DNA of 64,000 nt from ZC4RG20 sp036381515 (GCA_036381515.1 DASVCR010000065.1:75613-139612); one strand, 5' to 3'. Shown: positions 25,326 to 34,140, numbered from the stretch's first letter. The notes: generated from the letters alone by a model not told the origin. Numbers and translations are program-made.

Positions 25326-26587
25326 CCGATCGCCTCTCTCGCCTTCCTCAACATGTTGTGCAGCCGCACGAGGTCCACGGCCTTCCCGCCCGAAAGCGCG
25401 TCATGATAGCGGCGCAGCCGCTCGTACGTTCCGGCATCGAGCGTCGGAGTCGCCTCCAGCGCCTCCCATGGCGGCGCGTCTCCGCGCAGCCCGCGTGCAC
25501 GCTTCAGCTCTTCGAACCATGCGTCGAACAGCATCTTTCCGGCATCGCGCGCGTCGAGCCGGCGCGCCATGAAGCCGCCGACGGCCTCGAGGAAGTCGCG
25601 CTGCCGCGGCCCGCTCGGCCGCGCCGCGGGCGGCGCGAACCGGTTGCTCGAGCCGAGCACGTACACGAGCCACGCGCCGATCAGGAACCATAGCGTCCGA
25701 TGCAGGCGCGGGTCGCCGAAGAACGCCGCGGCATCGTAGATCACGGAAAGACCCTGATGCATGTCGTCGAAGATCACGGCGCCGTCGCCGCGAACGTGAT
25801 GACGCACCACGTTCGCGAGGAAGCGTCCGGCGTCGGACTCGGCGACGACGTGATTCGTCAACATCGAGCCGCTCGCGACGAGGATGATGTGCCCGTTGCC
25901 GAGCCGCCGTTCCCACGCGGCGTCGAGCCCGGACGAGCGCTCTCGTGCGAGCCTCAACAGCAGCAGCGGCTCCGACCCCGGCACGTGCGAATCCCACAGC
26001 GCGCTCTCGCCGTCCGAGTAGGCGCGCAGCCGCTCGACGCCTTCCATCAGCGGATGGCCGGCGACCGGGTCGAGCTCCACGGCGCTGCGGGGGGCGATCG
26101 GCCTCCGCTGAAGCGTGAGCGCGCGCGGCCGCTCGACCTGATGCTGCGCGAAGGTGACGCCGCTGATCGTCTGCAGGTCCTCGAGGAACTCCAGCGACGC
26201 GTTCACGGACGCCCACTCGGGCGTGTCGTCGAGCGCGGCCAGAATCAGCAGCGTGTTGCCGCTGCGGATCCACGCGTGCAGGCTGCCATGCTCGCGCGAG
26301 CGGACGGGCAAACGGTGCGGCATCGTCGTGATCAGCAGGTTGCCGCGCCTCGGCAGATCGAGCGCCTCGTCGGGCTCGAGAGCGATCAGCCTGTCGTACC
26401 GCTCCCGCAGGCTCACGACGCGGACACCCGACGCTTCGAGCCAGCGGCTGATCGCCGCGTAGCCGTTGCGGCCGGTCTCGATGCTGAGCGGCCGAGTCAC
26501 CGGCGCTTCGCCGCGCTGGACGAACATCGTGTAGAGGATCAGCAGCGCGACGAGCGCGCCGGCGGCGGTGATCAGCCGGTCCTTCAT
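25322..26587 (-). CDS. DUF4350 domain protein
   Basis: 421 residues. One N-terminal membrane helix (LITAAGALVALLILYTMFVQ), a periplasmic or cytoplasmic DUF4350 region (residues 35-270) with RNGYAAISRWLEASGV, GNLLITTMPHRLP and a GxHxxLVASGSMLTNH element, then a second helix (TLWFLIGAWLVYVLGSS) and a C-terminal region with GFMARRLDARDAGKMLFDAW. The pattern is a glutamine-amidotransferase-like fold anchored in the membrane; no enzymatic role is established. The start (ATG 26587) overlaps the DUF4129 stop as ATGA, and its own stop overlaps the MoxR start as ATGA. Confidence 0.85.
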   Translation of the reverse strand: MKDRLITAAGALVALLILYTMFVQRGEAPVTRPLSIETGRNGYAAISRWLEASGVRVVSLRERYDRLIALEPDEALDLPRRGNLLITTMPHRLPVRSREHGSLHAWIRSGNTLLILAALDDTPEWASVNASLEFLEDLQTISGVTFAQHQVERPRALTLQRRPIAPRSAVELDPVAGHPLMEGVERLRAYSDGESALWDSHVPGSEPLLLLRLARERSSGLDAAWERRLGNGHIILVASGSMLTNHVVAESDAGRFLANVVRHHVRGDGAVIFDDMHQGLSVIYDAAAFFGDPRLHRTLWFLIGAWLVYVLGSSNRFAPPAARPSGPRQRDFLEAVGGFMARRLDARDAGKMLFDAWFEELKRARGLRGDAPPWEALEATPTLDAGTYERLRRYHDALSGGKAVDLVRLHNMLRKAREAIG

Positions 26588-27564
26588 CGCCCGCTCGCCG
26601 TTCCCGGCGGCCGTCCCGCGTCGAGCTCGTCGAGCACGGCCTTGCCGTGTGCGATCACGGGCTCGACGTCCGCCGGCCCCGGGTGCCAATCCGCGAACGT
26701 GACCCGCTCCGCGGCGACGACGACGGCCTCGAGCTCGTCGCGACGGCGAACGCCGAGCCTTGCCGCGGCGGCGACGAGCTCACGGTGCGTGAGGCTGTCG
26801 CGAACCCGGTCCCCGAAGCGCTCCTTGAGCCGCTCGACGACCAGCGCGAGCAGCAGCGCGGGCTGGCGCACCGCGGGCGCGCGCTTCACGCCGTCGAACG
26901 TGACGGGAACACGCGTCGCCCACGGCGGCACGCCCCCCGCCGCCCGCCCGCGCCTGCGGTCGCGCCCGCCGCGGAGCACGCCGCTGATCCTGAGCTCGTT
27001 CGCCGCCACGATCAGCGCGGCGATCACGATCGCGAAGCCGAGCAGGTAGACGAGCGCACGGACCCACTCCCCCGGGATCGACAGGTTGCGCAGCCACTCG
27101 AGCACGCCTCCGGCGCCGCCCGCATCGTCGAGGCCGAGCCGCTCCCGGAGCCACTCGCGGATCCGCTCCCACAGCGAGAGCTCGGCGACCGGCTCGAACG
27201 GCCGCAGCGAATCGACCAGCGCCTCGAGCTCGTCGACCTCGAGATCGGTCCTGTCGGGCACGCGCTCGTAGTGCGCGATCAGGTCGACGAGGTCCTCGAA
27301 CGGCCTCGCGGTCAACGCGCCGGCCGGGGTCCTGCCGAGCGCCGGCGCCCACTTCCCGGCCTCGATCTCGCGGGCGAGATCCGCGCAGACATCCACGAGC
27401 CGCGGCGCGCCGCCCTCGCCGCCGGTCCCGTCGCCGGCCCGCAGCCGCGCGGCGCAATCGGCAACGTCGGTGTCGCCGCCGAAGCCACTCTGCGCGTTCG
27501 CGTCCGCGGCGAACGCGAGCAGCGGGACGGCGGCGAGAACGAGGACGACGCCGGCTCGACTCAC
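26584..27564 (-). CDS. DUF4129 domain protein
   Basis: 326-residue exported membrane protein: a signal-like N-terminus (GVVLVLAAVPLLAFAADANA), an acidic domain with two cysteines (DCAARL, DVCADL), a single membrane helix (ALVYLLGFAIVIAALIVAA) and a C-terminal DUF4129 region with DSLTHRELVAAAARLG and a VTFADW motif. DUF4129 commonly sits at the C-terminus of transglutaminase-like proteins and in MoxR clusters; here it stands alone with no transglutaminase. The GTG at 27564 forms a GTGA overlap with the upstream gene. The frame continues upstream but only antisense to coding sequence, so the GTG is preferred. Confidence 0.82.
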   Translation of the reverse strand: MSRAGVVLVLAAVPLLAFAADANAQSGFGGDTDVADCAARLRAGDGTGGEGGAPRLVDVCADLAREIEAGKWAPALGRTPAGALTARPFEDLVDLIAHYERVPDRTDLEVDELEALVDSLRPFEPVAELSLWERIREWLRERLGLDDAGGAGGVLEWLRNLSIPGEWVRALVYLLGFAIVIAALIVAANELRISGVLRGGRDRRRGRAAGGVPPWATRVPVTFDGVKRAPAVRQPALLLALVVERLKERFGDRVRDSLTHRELVAAAARLGVRRRDELEAVVVAAERVTFADWHPGPADVEPVIAHGKAVLDELDAGRPPGTASGR

Positions 27565-28334
27565 GCTTCGGCCGCGGCGATCCGCTCCGCGATGTCGGCG
27601 CCCTCGTTGCGCAGCTTGCAATCGGCGTAGATGGCCATCAAGAGCGAGTAGAACAAGGGCGTCAGGAGTCCGCCGAAGAGCGGCGTCACGATGAAGTCGA
27701 TCTGCCACGGCAGCCGCTGCATCTGCTCGATGTCGGCAACGCCGCCGCCGATCGCGACGAACAGGCCGGCAACGACGCCGACCAGCATGTAGAGCACGAG
27801 CGCGACGACGCTGACGATCGTCAGCAGGACCGCAGTGCGCCACCAGCGGCCGCGCACGAGCTCGGAGCTGTAACGGAAGCTGTCGAGGACGCCCTTCGAC
27901 TCGGTGACGGCAGCGATCGGCGCGAACACGAACTTGACGGCGAGGTAGAGCCCCGGGATCACGAGCAGGAAGCCGAGGCCGACCGCGAGGCTGAGCAACA
28001 CAACGACGCCCAGCACGACCGGGAACCGGCGCAGGCTCACCGCCAAAGCCTCGCCCGCCGTCAGCGACTCGCCGTGCTGGACCGCGTGGATCTTTGCGAT
28101 GACCGGCGTCCAGAGCAGCAGCGACAGCGCGACCGACACGCACATCACGATCGCGAGCAGCGCGAAATCGATCGGCTCGCCCGGCGTCGGCTGCACGATG
28201 CGCCCGGCCGGCGCCGACACGAGGGCACCGAGGAACGCGAAAACGAACGTGCCTTTGAGCGAATAGCGGTACAGCGAGAATCCGCTATCGAGCACGCCGC
28301 CGATCGGCTGCGGCGACTCCGGTTTCGTGTACAT
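27561..28334 (-). CDS. Multi-spanning membrane protein at head of MoxR operon
   Basis: 257-residue hydrophobic protein with about six membrane helices; I cannot name its family firmly. It has a short N-terminus ending SGFSLYRYSLKGTF, the paired-glycine helices common to DUF-type and GPDPase-membrane-domain-like proteins, and PGLYLAVKFVFAPIAAVTES followed by SSELVRGRWWRTAVLL, a pattern repeatedly seen in these membrane proteins. AGGAAGGGG precedes the ATG at 28334. It opens the DUF4129-DUF4350-MoxR-DUF58 operon and overlaps the next gene by GTGA, so it is likely a membrane component of that system. Confidence 0.75.
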   Translation of the reverse strand: MYTKPESPQPIGGVLDSGFSLYRYSLKGTFVFAFLGALVSAPAGRIVQPTPGEPIDFALLAIVMCVSVALSLLLWTPVIAKIHAVQHGESLTAGEALAVSLRRFPVVLGVVVLLSLAVGLGFLLVIPGLYLAVKFVFAPIAAVTESKGVLDSFRYSSELVRGRWWRTAVLLTIVSVVALVLYMLVGVVAGLFVAIGGGVADIEQMQRLPWQIDFIVTPLFGGLLTPLFYSLLMAIYADCKLRNEGADIAERIAAAEA

Positions 28335-28444
28335 GATCCCCTTCCTCAACGAACTCCGCGGCGGGTCGCGCAGCGGCAATATTTCATCCCGGCCGCGCGA
28401 ACACAAGCGACTCGCAGGCGATCCGGTGCAAGTTTCCGGCCGGA

Positions 28445-29521
28445 TCAGCCGGCGCGCCGGATCGGAGCGGCCGCCGGCCGGTGCCCGGCGCTCTGCTCGT
28501 CCTGCTCGAGGGCCAGCCGCAACGCTTTGAATCTGCGGCGATACTGCGCCGGCGTCAGCCCCACCTTCCGCCGGAACAGCCGCGAGAAGAAGCTCGCGTC
28601 ACCGTAGCCGACCTCGCCCGCGATCGCGTCCACCGGACGGGCCGTCGTCTCGAGCAGCTGCTTCGCCTCCTCGAGCCTGAGGGCGTGCACGTACTCGAGC
28701 GGGGACATGCCGGTCGCCCGCGTGAAGCGCCGCTTGAACGACCGCTCGGCGAGCCCGCTGAGCCGGGCCATGGCCGCGACCGGCGCCTCCTGGTCGTAAT
28801 GCTTCGCGACCCATTCCTGGCACCGCGCGATCACCGCGTCCTCCGTCTGCCGCCGGCGCGCGAGCATCGCGAACGGCTGCTGGCCGATGTGGTGCCAGTC
28901 GAGCAGGTGCAGCCGGGCGACCCGCATCGCCTCCTCGGCCCCGACGAACCGCGCGATCAGAAAGAGCGCGAGGTCGTGCCACGACGTGCCGCCGCCCGCC
29001 ATCACGAAGCGTCCCCCGCCGGAGATCACGAGCGCGCGGTTCGGGTGCACGCGCACCCGCGGATACCGCGCCGCGAGGGCGTCGCAGAAGGCCCAGTGCG
29101 TCGTCACGTCGAGCCCGTCGAGGAGCCCCGCCTCGGCGAGCAGCAGCGCGCCCGTGCACGCGGTCGCAAACGTGATCCCGGTCCGATCGAGCTCGACGAG
29201 CCAGTCGATCTCGCGGACGTAGCGCCCGGCCACGTCTTCGTTCGGCAGCACCGCGAGATCGGGGATCGCGACGACGTCCGGCCGGGGACAGCGCTCGATC
29301 GAGCACGTCGGCGCGACGCGCAGGCCGTTGCCGGTATCGAGCTCGCGGCCGTCGGCGGACACGATCAGCGGGCGGATCCTCGACTCGCCGGGCCTGCCCT
29401 CGGTGACCAGGCTCCAGTCCCGGCCGGCCGACTCGAGCACCTCGAACATCCCGTAGAGCGTCGAGGCCGTCGACTCGGGCACGGCGAGGAGCGCGACGAC
29501 GAGCTTTCCGGACTCGGGCAT
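28445..29521 (-). CDS. GlxA-like AraC-family transcriptional regulator
   Basis: 358 residues: an N-terminal DJ-1/PfpI-like domain (about 1-190) and a C-terminal AraC double helix-turn-helix (about 215-330). The nucleophile-elbow position holds Cys in CTGALLLAEAGLLDG, as in many GlxA-type regulators, where enzymatic activity is usually lost and the domain senses a small molecule. The DNA-binding half has the expected LSGLAERSFKRRFTRATGMSPLEYV and GYGDASFFSRLFRRKVGLTPAQYR. It is divergent from a methyltransferase gene, with a 10-base direct repeat between them that begins at its own start codon, implying control of that gene and of itself. Confidence 0.92.
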   Translation of the reverse strand: MPESGKLVVALLAVPESTASTLYGMFEVLESAGRDWSLVTEGRPGESRIRPLIVSADGRELDTGNGLRVAPTCSIERCPRPDVVAIPDLAVLPNEDVAGRYVREIDWLVELDRTGITFATACTGALLLAEAGLLDGLDVTTHWAFCDALAARYPRVRVHPNRALVISGGGRFVMAGGGTSWHDLALFLIARFVGAEEAMRVARLHLLDWHHIGQQPFAMLARRRQTEDAVIARCQEWVAKHYDQEAPVAAMARLSGLAERSFKRRFTRATGMSPLEYVHALRLEEAKQLLETTARPVDAIAGEVGYGDASFFSRLFRRKVGLTPAQYRRRFKALRLALEQDEQSAGHRPAAAPIRRAG

Positions 29522-29523
29522 GG

Positions 29524-29553
29524 CACGAATGACAGGTTATTGCCACGAATGAC
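29524..29553. promoter_or_regulatory. Candidate AraC-type operator (direct repeat)
   Basis: CACGAATGAC occurs at 29524-29533 and again at 29544-29553, exactly 20 bases apart, about two helical turns, the usual geometry for AraC-family half-sites. It lies immediately upstream of the regulator start (29521) and about 70 bases before the divergent methyltransferase start, so it can serve both promoters. Confidence 0.6.
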
Positions 29554-29621
29554 TCTAACGCAGCCGTCCGGCTCCGACTAGGCTGCCGGTCCTCGAACCA
29601 TCTCATGAGGAGGACGACGTC

Positions 29622-30707
29622 ATGAACGAACCGGCAGTGAATCTCGAGCCCGATGCGGCCGCCGCGGCGCAGTTCGCGGAGCGCCTGCTCAAGACGCTGA
29701 ACGACGGCGCGTTGTGCCTGATGATCTCGATCGGCCATCGAACCGGCCTCTTCGACACGATGTCGACGATGGCGCCGTCGACGTCCGCCGAGATCGCCGC
29801 GCGCGCCGGCCTCGACGAGCGCTACGTGCGCGAGTGGCTCGGCGCGATGGTCACGTCGGGGATCGTCGAGTACGCGCCGCAAAGCGGCCGCTACGCGCTG
29901 CCGCGCGAGCACGCGGCGTCGCTCACCCGCGCCGCCGGGGCCGACAACATCGGCGTGTTCGCGCAGTACATCGGCACCCTCGCGAGCGTCGAGACGGACA
30001 TCGTCGAGTGCTTCCGGAACGGCGGCGGCGTGCCGTACGAGAAGTACCCGCGCTTCCACGAGGTCATGGCCGAGGACAGCGGCCAGAGCGTGCTCTCGTC
30101 GCTCGAGACGCACATCCTGCCGCTCGTGCCGGGGCTCGTGGCGCGCCTCGAGCAAGGCATCACCGTGCTCGACCTGGGCTGCGGCCGCGGCCTCGTGCTG
30201 AAGCGCCTCGCAGAGCTCTTCCCGCGGAGCCGGTTCAAGGGCATCGATCTCTCGAGCGAGGCCGTCGCGTTCGCGAACGCGCAGAAGGCGGGACTCGACA
30301 ACGTCGAGTACGTCGTCCGCGACCTGAGCGACTTCGACCGTTGGGCGGAGCCCGCGGCCTACGACCTCGTCACGACATTCGACGCGATCCACGATCAGGC
30401 GCGGCCGCTGAACGTGCTGAGGGGCATCTACCGGACGCTCAAGGACGACGGCGTCTACCTGATGCAGGACATCCGCGGCTCGGGCCACCACCACACGGAC
30501 GCCGACCATCCGCTCGGCACGCTGCTCTATACGGTCTCGTGCATGCACTGCATGACGGTGTCGCTCGCGCAGGGCGGCGAAGGTCTCGGCGCGATGTGGG
30601 GCGAGCCGAAGGCTCGGGAGTATCTTTCGCGCGCCGGCTTCCGCACGGTCGAGACGCATCGACTCGCGCACGACATCCAGAACAACTGGTATGTCGTGAG
30701 GAAGTGA
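29622..30707 (+). CDS. SAM-dependent methyltransferase with winged-helix N-terminus
   Basis: 361 residues. The N-terminal 100 residues look like a winged-helix dimerisation domain (LMISIGHRTGLFDTM, TSAEIAARAGLDERYVREWLGAM), as in O-methyltransferase-type and Rv2258c-like proteins, followed by a class I methyltransferase core: VLDLGCGRGLVLKRLAELFP, FKGIDLSSEAVAFAN, TFDAIHDQARPLNVLRGIYR and GVYLMQDIRGSGHHH. The substrate is unknown. AGGAGGACG precedes the ATG at 29622. Divergence from a GlxA-like regulator, with a likely operator between, suggests inducible expression by a small molecule. Confidence 0.85.
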   Translation: MNEPAVNLEPDAAAAAQFAERLLKTLNDGALCLMISIGHRTGLFDTMSTMAPSTSAEIAARAGLDERYVREWLGAMVTSGIVEYAPQSGRYALPREHAASLTRAAGADNIGVFAQYIGTLASVETDIVECFRNGGGVPYEKYPRFHEVMAEDSGQSVLSSLETHILPLVPGLVARLEQGITVLDLGCGRGLVLKRLAELFPRSRFKGIDLSSEAVAFANAQKAGLDNVEYVVRDLSDFDRWAEPAAYDLVTTFDAIHDQARPLNVLRGIYRTLKDDGVYLMQDIRGSGHHHTDADHPLGTLLYTVSCMHCMTVSLAQGGEGLGAMWGEPKAREYLSRAGFRTVETHRLAHDIQNNWYVVRK

Positions 30708-30717
30708 CGGACGAGGG

Positions 30718-31848
30718 TCAGGACGGGCGCCGGTCCGCGAGCGGCACGTACGCGCGCGGACCGGGCCCGACGTACTCCGCGCTCGGCCTGATCAGCCTGT
30801 TGTCGGCGCGCTGCTCGAAGACGTGCGCGCACCACCCGCTCACGCGCGCACAGACGAAGATCGGCGTGAAGAGCCGCGTCGGAATGCCGAGGTAGTGATA
30901 GGTCAGCGCCGAGTAGAAGTCGGCGTTCGCGAAAAGCTTCTTCTCCTCCCACATCACGCGCTCGATCGCCTCGGCGACGCGAAAGAGCTCGGGGCGAGCG
31001 GCGTTCTCGGCGAGGCGCCGCGCCATCGCCTTGTTGAACGCGTTGCGCGGATCCGCGTTGCGATACACGCGGTGCCCGAAGCCCATGATCCGCTCGCGGC
31101 GCGCGAGCATGCGGCGAACCTCGGCCTGCGCCTCCTCGGGCGTCGCGAACCGCTCGATCAGCTCCATCGCCGCCTCGTTCGCGCCGCCGTGCAGCGGCCC
31201 GCGCAGCGCGCCGATCGCGGCGGTCACGGCCGAGTAGAGGTCCGACATCGTCGACGCGACGACCCGCGCGGTGAACGTCGACGCGTTGAACTCGTGCTCG
31301 GCATAGAGCGTCAGCGACGTATCGAGCATCTCGCGCTCGGCGTCGCCGGGCCTTCGGCCGTGCAGCAGGTGCAGGAAGTGGCCGGCGATCGATTCGTCGT
31401 CGGTGGCGGGATCGATCCGTGCGCCGTCCGCCTGGAACCGGTGCCAGTAGAGCAGCATCGACGGCAGCGCGGCGAGGAGCCGCGTCGCGATGTCGAGCTG
31501 GTCGCCGAAATCCGTTTCGGGCTCGAGCTGGCCGAGCAGCGAGCACCCGCTCCGCAGCACGTCCATCGGATGCGAGCTCGGCGGCATCGCTTCGAGGGCG
31601 GCGCGAAGCGGCGCCGGCAGCGTCCGCAGCGACGCGAGCCGTGCCCGAAAGCGCCGGAGGGCGTCGTCGTCCGGCAGCTCGCCGCAGAGCAGGAGCCACG
31701 CGACCTCCTCGAAGCTGCCGCGCTCGGCGAGATCGCCGACGTCGTACCCGCGGTACCTCAGGCTCTCGCCGTCCGCGCCGACCGTGCAGATCGCCGTGCG
31801 GCCGGCGACGACGCCGGCGAGGCCGGACGTGTTGCCGTTCCCCGTCAC
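30718..31848 (-). CDS. prpC: 2-methylcitrate synthase / citrate synthase
   Basis: 376-residue type II citrate-synthase-fold enzyme condensing oxaloacetate with propionyl-CoA or acetyl-CoA. Conserved active-site stretches are present: PLHGGANEAA (His), GFGHRVYRNADPR (His and Arg) and the late region YHYLGIPTRLFTPIFVCARVSGWCAHVFEQ with the catalytic Asp just before it (NADFYSA). The length, the RPSAEYVGP C-terminal signature and the absence of the long allosteric N-terminus of large GltA proteins favour the PrpC (2-methylcitrate synthase) clade. No prpB, prpD or acnD gene is nearby, so the assignment rests on sequence alone. The start is a GTG at 31848 with CGGAGGAACGGAG upstream. Confidence 0.8.
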   Translation of the reverse strand: MTGNGNTSGLAGVVAGRTAICTVGADGESLRYRGYDVGDLAERGSFEEVAWLLLCGELPDDDALRRFRARLASLRTLPAPLRAALEAMPPSSHPMDVLRSGCSLLGQLEPETDFGDQLDIATRLLAALPSMLLYWHRFQADGARIDPATDDESIAGHFLHLLHGRRPGDAEREMLDTSLTLYAEHEFNASTFTARVVASTMSDLYSAVTAAIGALRGPLHGGANEAAMELIERFATPEEAQAEVRRMLARRERIMGFGHRVYRNADPRNAFNKAMARRLAENAARPELFRVAEAIERVMWEEKKLFANADFYSALTYHYLGIPTRLFTPIFVCARVSGWCAHVFEQRADNRLIRPSAEYVGPGPRAYVPLADRRPS

Positions 31849-32097
31849 CGTTCTCCGTTCCTCCGCCGGTTACGGTTTCGAGTCTAGCGGGCCTCGCGCG
31901 GCGCGGCTACGCGGATCGTCGGCGCGTGCCGACGCGCGAGACGGCAGCGGGCATGCAAGAGGCGGCGTCGGGAACGGTTCGCGCGGACGGGCGTCCGCCA
32001 ACGAGCGCCGGAAGGGACGGAATTCGACCCGACGCAAGCACACAGAGAAACGCCGCGCCGTCGCGAGCTCCGACAGCGCGGCAGCCGCGCCCTTCCG

Positions 32098-32415
32098 CTA
32101 GTTCTGCGGCGGCGGGGTTATCGGCTCCTGCCCCGGCTCGGGCTGCGACTCCGGCGCAAGCGGATCGGTGCTGCTGCCGGCGTCCGGCTCGTCCTCGTTG
32201 ATGATCGACGGTTCGATCTCGCGCTCGACCGAGCCGGGCGACGCGGGCTCGGGCTCGTCGACGGGCTCGCCCCGACCGATCTGAACGTCCGGCTCCGTCG
32301 CCGGCGGCGATCCGAGATCGTCCGCTGGCTCCAATCCGCCGTCCTACTGCTGCTCGCAGCCCGCGAGAATCCACCCGGCCAGGCCGAGGGAAATCAATGT
32401 CAGTGTCTTTCGCAT
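32098..32415 (-). pseudogene. Small acidic lipoprotein gene with in-frame amber codon
   Basis: From an ATG at 32415 (with AAGGAGACGCC before it) a 23-codon reading frame encodes MRKTLTLISLGLAGWILAGC then EQQ and a TAG at 32344-32346. The lipobox ILAGC is textbook. The same frame then continues without any stop for 81 more codons (down to TAG at 32098), encoding an acidic, proline-rich tail (EPADDLGSPPATEPDVQI... ending EPITPPPQN). That composition is typical of a linker-like lipoprotein tail. The simplest reading is one gene of about 105 codons interrupted by a CAG-to-TAG change in a CAG run. Alternatives are a genuine 23-residue lipopeptide plus a separate TTG-started peptide, or an assembly error. 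Confidence 0.6.
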
Positions 32416-32600
32416 GGCGTCTCCTTCAGTCAGTCCTTCGCTGTCGACTCGTTTCGGCTCGAGCGTCCCGAGGGTATCGAGCAATATCCATGCCACTGCC
32501 GGAAAGCACGTCCTGCGCGAGCCGGGCCGCCCGAATTCGCCGATATTGGTACGATGCGACGTACCGACCGCGGCCGCGCGGGGAAAGCGCGAGGACACGA

Positions 32601-33566
32601 ATGAACGACTCGAACGGCGTCTACTCGCGACGGACGGTGCTGATCGCGAGCGTCGGCGCAGCGATCGGCGCTGCGTCGCGCGCCGCGGTCGGCCAGGCGC
32701 CGCGCGCGGCCGAAGCGTCTCAATCCGGCAACAGTTCCGCGGAGCTCGACATGACCGGAAAAATCGCCCTCGTGACCGGATCGACCGACGGCCTCGGACG
32801 TGCCGTCGCCCGCAGGCTCGGCGCGCTCGGCGCGACGGTGCTCGTGCACGGCCGCAACGTCGAACGCGGGGCCGACGCCGTGCGGGAGGTCGAGGCGGCG
32901 GGCGGCACGGCGTCGTTCTACCGCGCGGATTTCGCGTCGCTCGACGAGGTGCGCGCGCTCGCCGACACGCTGCTCGACCGATACGAGCGCCTCGACCTTG
33001 TGATCAACAATGCCGGCATCTGGACCGACGGCAGCGACGAGCGCCGCACGAGCGCCGACGGCCACGAGCTCGTGTTCGCCGTCAACTACCTCGCGGGCTA
33101 CCTGCTGACGCATCGCCTGCTGCCGCTGATCGTGCGCAGCGCGCCGGCGCGCATCGTCAACGTGTCGTCGCTCGCGCAGCAGCCGATCGACTTCGACGAC
33201 GTGATGCTCGAGCGCGGGTTCTCCGCGGGGCGCGCCTATGCGCAAAGCAAGCTCGCGCAGGTGATGTTCACGATCGATCTCGCGCGCGAGCTCGACGGCA
33301 CGGGCGTCACCGTCAACAGCCTCCATCCGGCGACGCTGATGGACACGACGATGGTCGAGAAGGCGGGGGCGACGCCGCGCAGCTCGGTCGACGAAGGCGC
33401 GGAGGCGGTGATGCATCTCGCGACGTCGCCGGCGCTCGAAGGACGCTCCGGGCTCTTCTTCAACGGCCTGCGCGAGGCACGGGCGCACGCACAGGCCTAC
33501 GACGAGGACGCACGCGCGAAGCTGCGCGCGCTCAGTGACGAGCTGACCGGCGTCGGGCGCGCGTGA
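32601..33566 (+). CDS. Short-chain dehydrogenase with twin-arginine-like leader
   Basis: 321-residue SDR-family oxidoreductase. The cofactor loop is VTGSTDGLGRA (58-68), followed by VINNAGIW, IVNVSSLAQ and the catalytic YAQSK (Tyr/Lys), then NSLHPATLMDTTM. In the LVHGRNVERG region an Arg follows the second strand, consistent with NADP(H). The sequence pattern fits the retinol-dehydrogenase/WW-domain-oxidoreductase-like branch of SDRs. The first 45 residues are unusual: SRRTVLIASVGAAIGAAS is a twin-arginine-type signal, which would place the folded, cofactor-loaded enzyme in the periplasm. GAGGACA lies before the ATG at 32601. A later ATG at residue 51 (MTGKIALVTG) would give a normal cytosolic SDR. 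Confidence 0.88.
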   Translation: MNDSNGVYSRRTVLIASVGAAIGAASRAAVGQAPRAAEASQSGNSSAELDMTGKIALVTGSTDGLGRAVARRLGALGATVLVHGRNVERGADAVREVEAAGGTASFYRADFASLDEVRALADTLLDRYERLDLVINNAGIWTDGSDERRTSADGHELVFAVNYLAGYLLTHRLLPLIVRSAPARIVNVSSLAQQPIDFDDVMLERGFSAGRAYAQSKLAQVMFTIDLARELDGTGVTVNSLHPATLMDTTMVEKAGATPRSSVDEGAEAVMHLATSPALEGRSGLFFNGLREARAHAQAYDEDARAKLRALSDELTGVGRA

Positions 33567-33614
33567 GCGTTGCCGATCGGCAACGCCGCGAGCCTGTCGA
33601 CGCCCGATCGGCGC

Positions 33615-34049
33615 TCACACGATCTTGTATTCCGAGGCGACCTTGCCGGCCGCCCACGTGACGACCGACTGGATGCGCGGCACCGTCAGGCGCAGCGCTT
33701 CGCCGAGATCGACCCAACGGTACTCGTGATGCTCGGGGCGGCCGAGGTCGGGATTCACCGGCAGCTCGAGCCGCTCCCGGCGGGTCCTCGCGACGTAATA
33801 GCGCGCGACCTTGTTGCCCGAGTACGGGGGCGTCTCGTAGAAGTCGTGCCCCCACGGGAACTCGAGGTCGTCGATGCCGGTTTCCTCGGCGGTCTCGCGT
33901 ATCGCCGCATCGAGCGGCTCCTCGCCGGCTTCGACGAGACCCTTCGGGCAGTCCCAGTTGCGGTACGCCCTGAGCAGCAGGAACCGCGCTCCGTCCGCGG
34001 TCTCGCGCACGACGACGACGCCGGCGGCAAGCGTGGGTTTCGACGGCAT
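33615..34049 (-). CDS. Nudix hydrolase
   Basis: 144-residue pyrophosphohydrolase with a perfect Nudix box, GLVEAGEEPLDAAIRETAEETGI (residues 37-59, pattern Gx5Ex7REUxEExGU). The preceding RAYRNWDCPKG and the following FYETPPYSGNKVARYYVA are typical of bis(5'-nucleosyl)-tetraphosphate (Ap4A) hydrolase-like members. Substrate remains a prediction. It is convergent with the SDR gene and lies 92 bases from the end of the efflux operon. Confidence 0.85.
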   Translation of the reverse strand: MPSKPTLAAGVVVVRETADGARFLLLRAYRNWDCPKGLVEAGEEPLDAAIRETAEETGIDDLEFPWGHDFYETPPYSGNKVARYYVARTRRERLELPVNPDLGRPEHHEYRWVDLGEALRLTVPRIQSVVTWAAGKVASEYKIV

Positions 34050-34140
34050 GCGCCCAGTATAGACGTTGCGCGCACTCGTCCGACGCGGCCGTGCCCGGAG
34101 GCCGCGAGCAAGCGCCGTGCCGCGTCCGCTCGCGCGGCCG

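Noticed and set aside
28599..30671. 690-codon reverse frame across the regulator-methyltransferase junction
   Set aside because: It crosses two well-supported divergent genes in another phase and has shadow composition.
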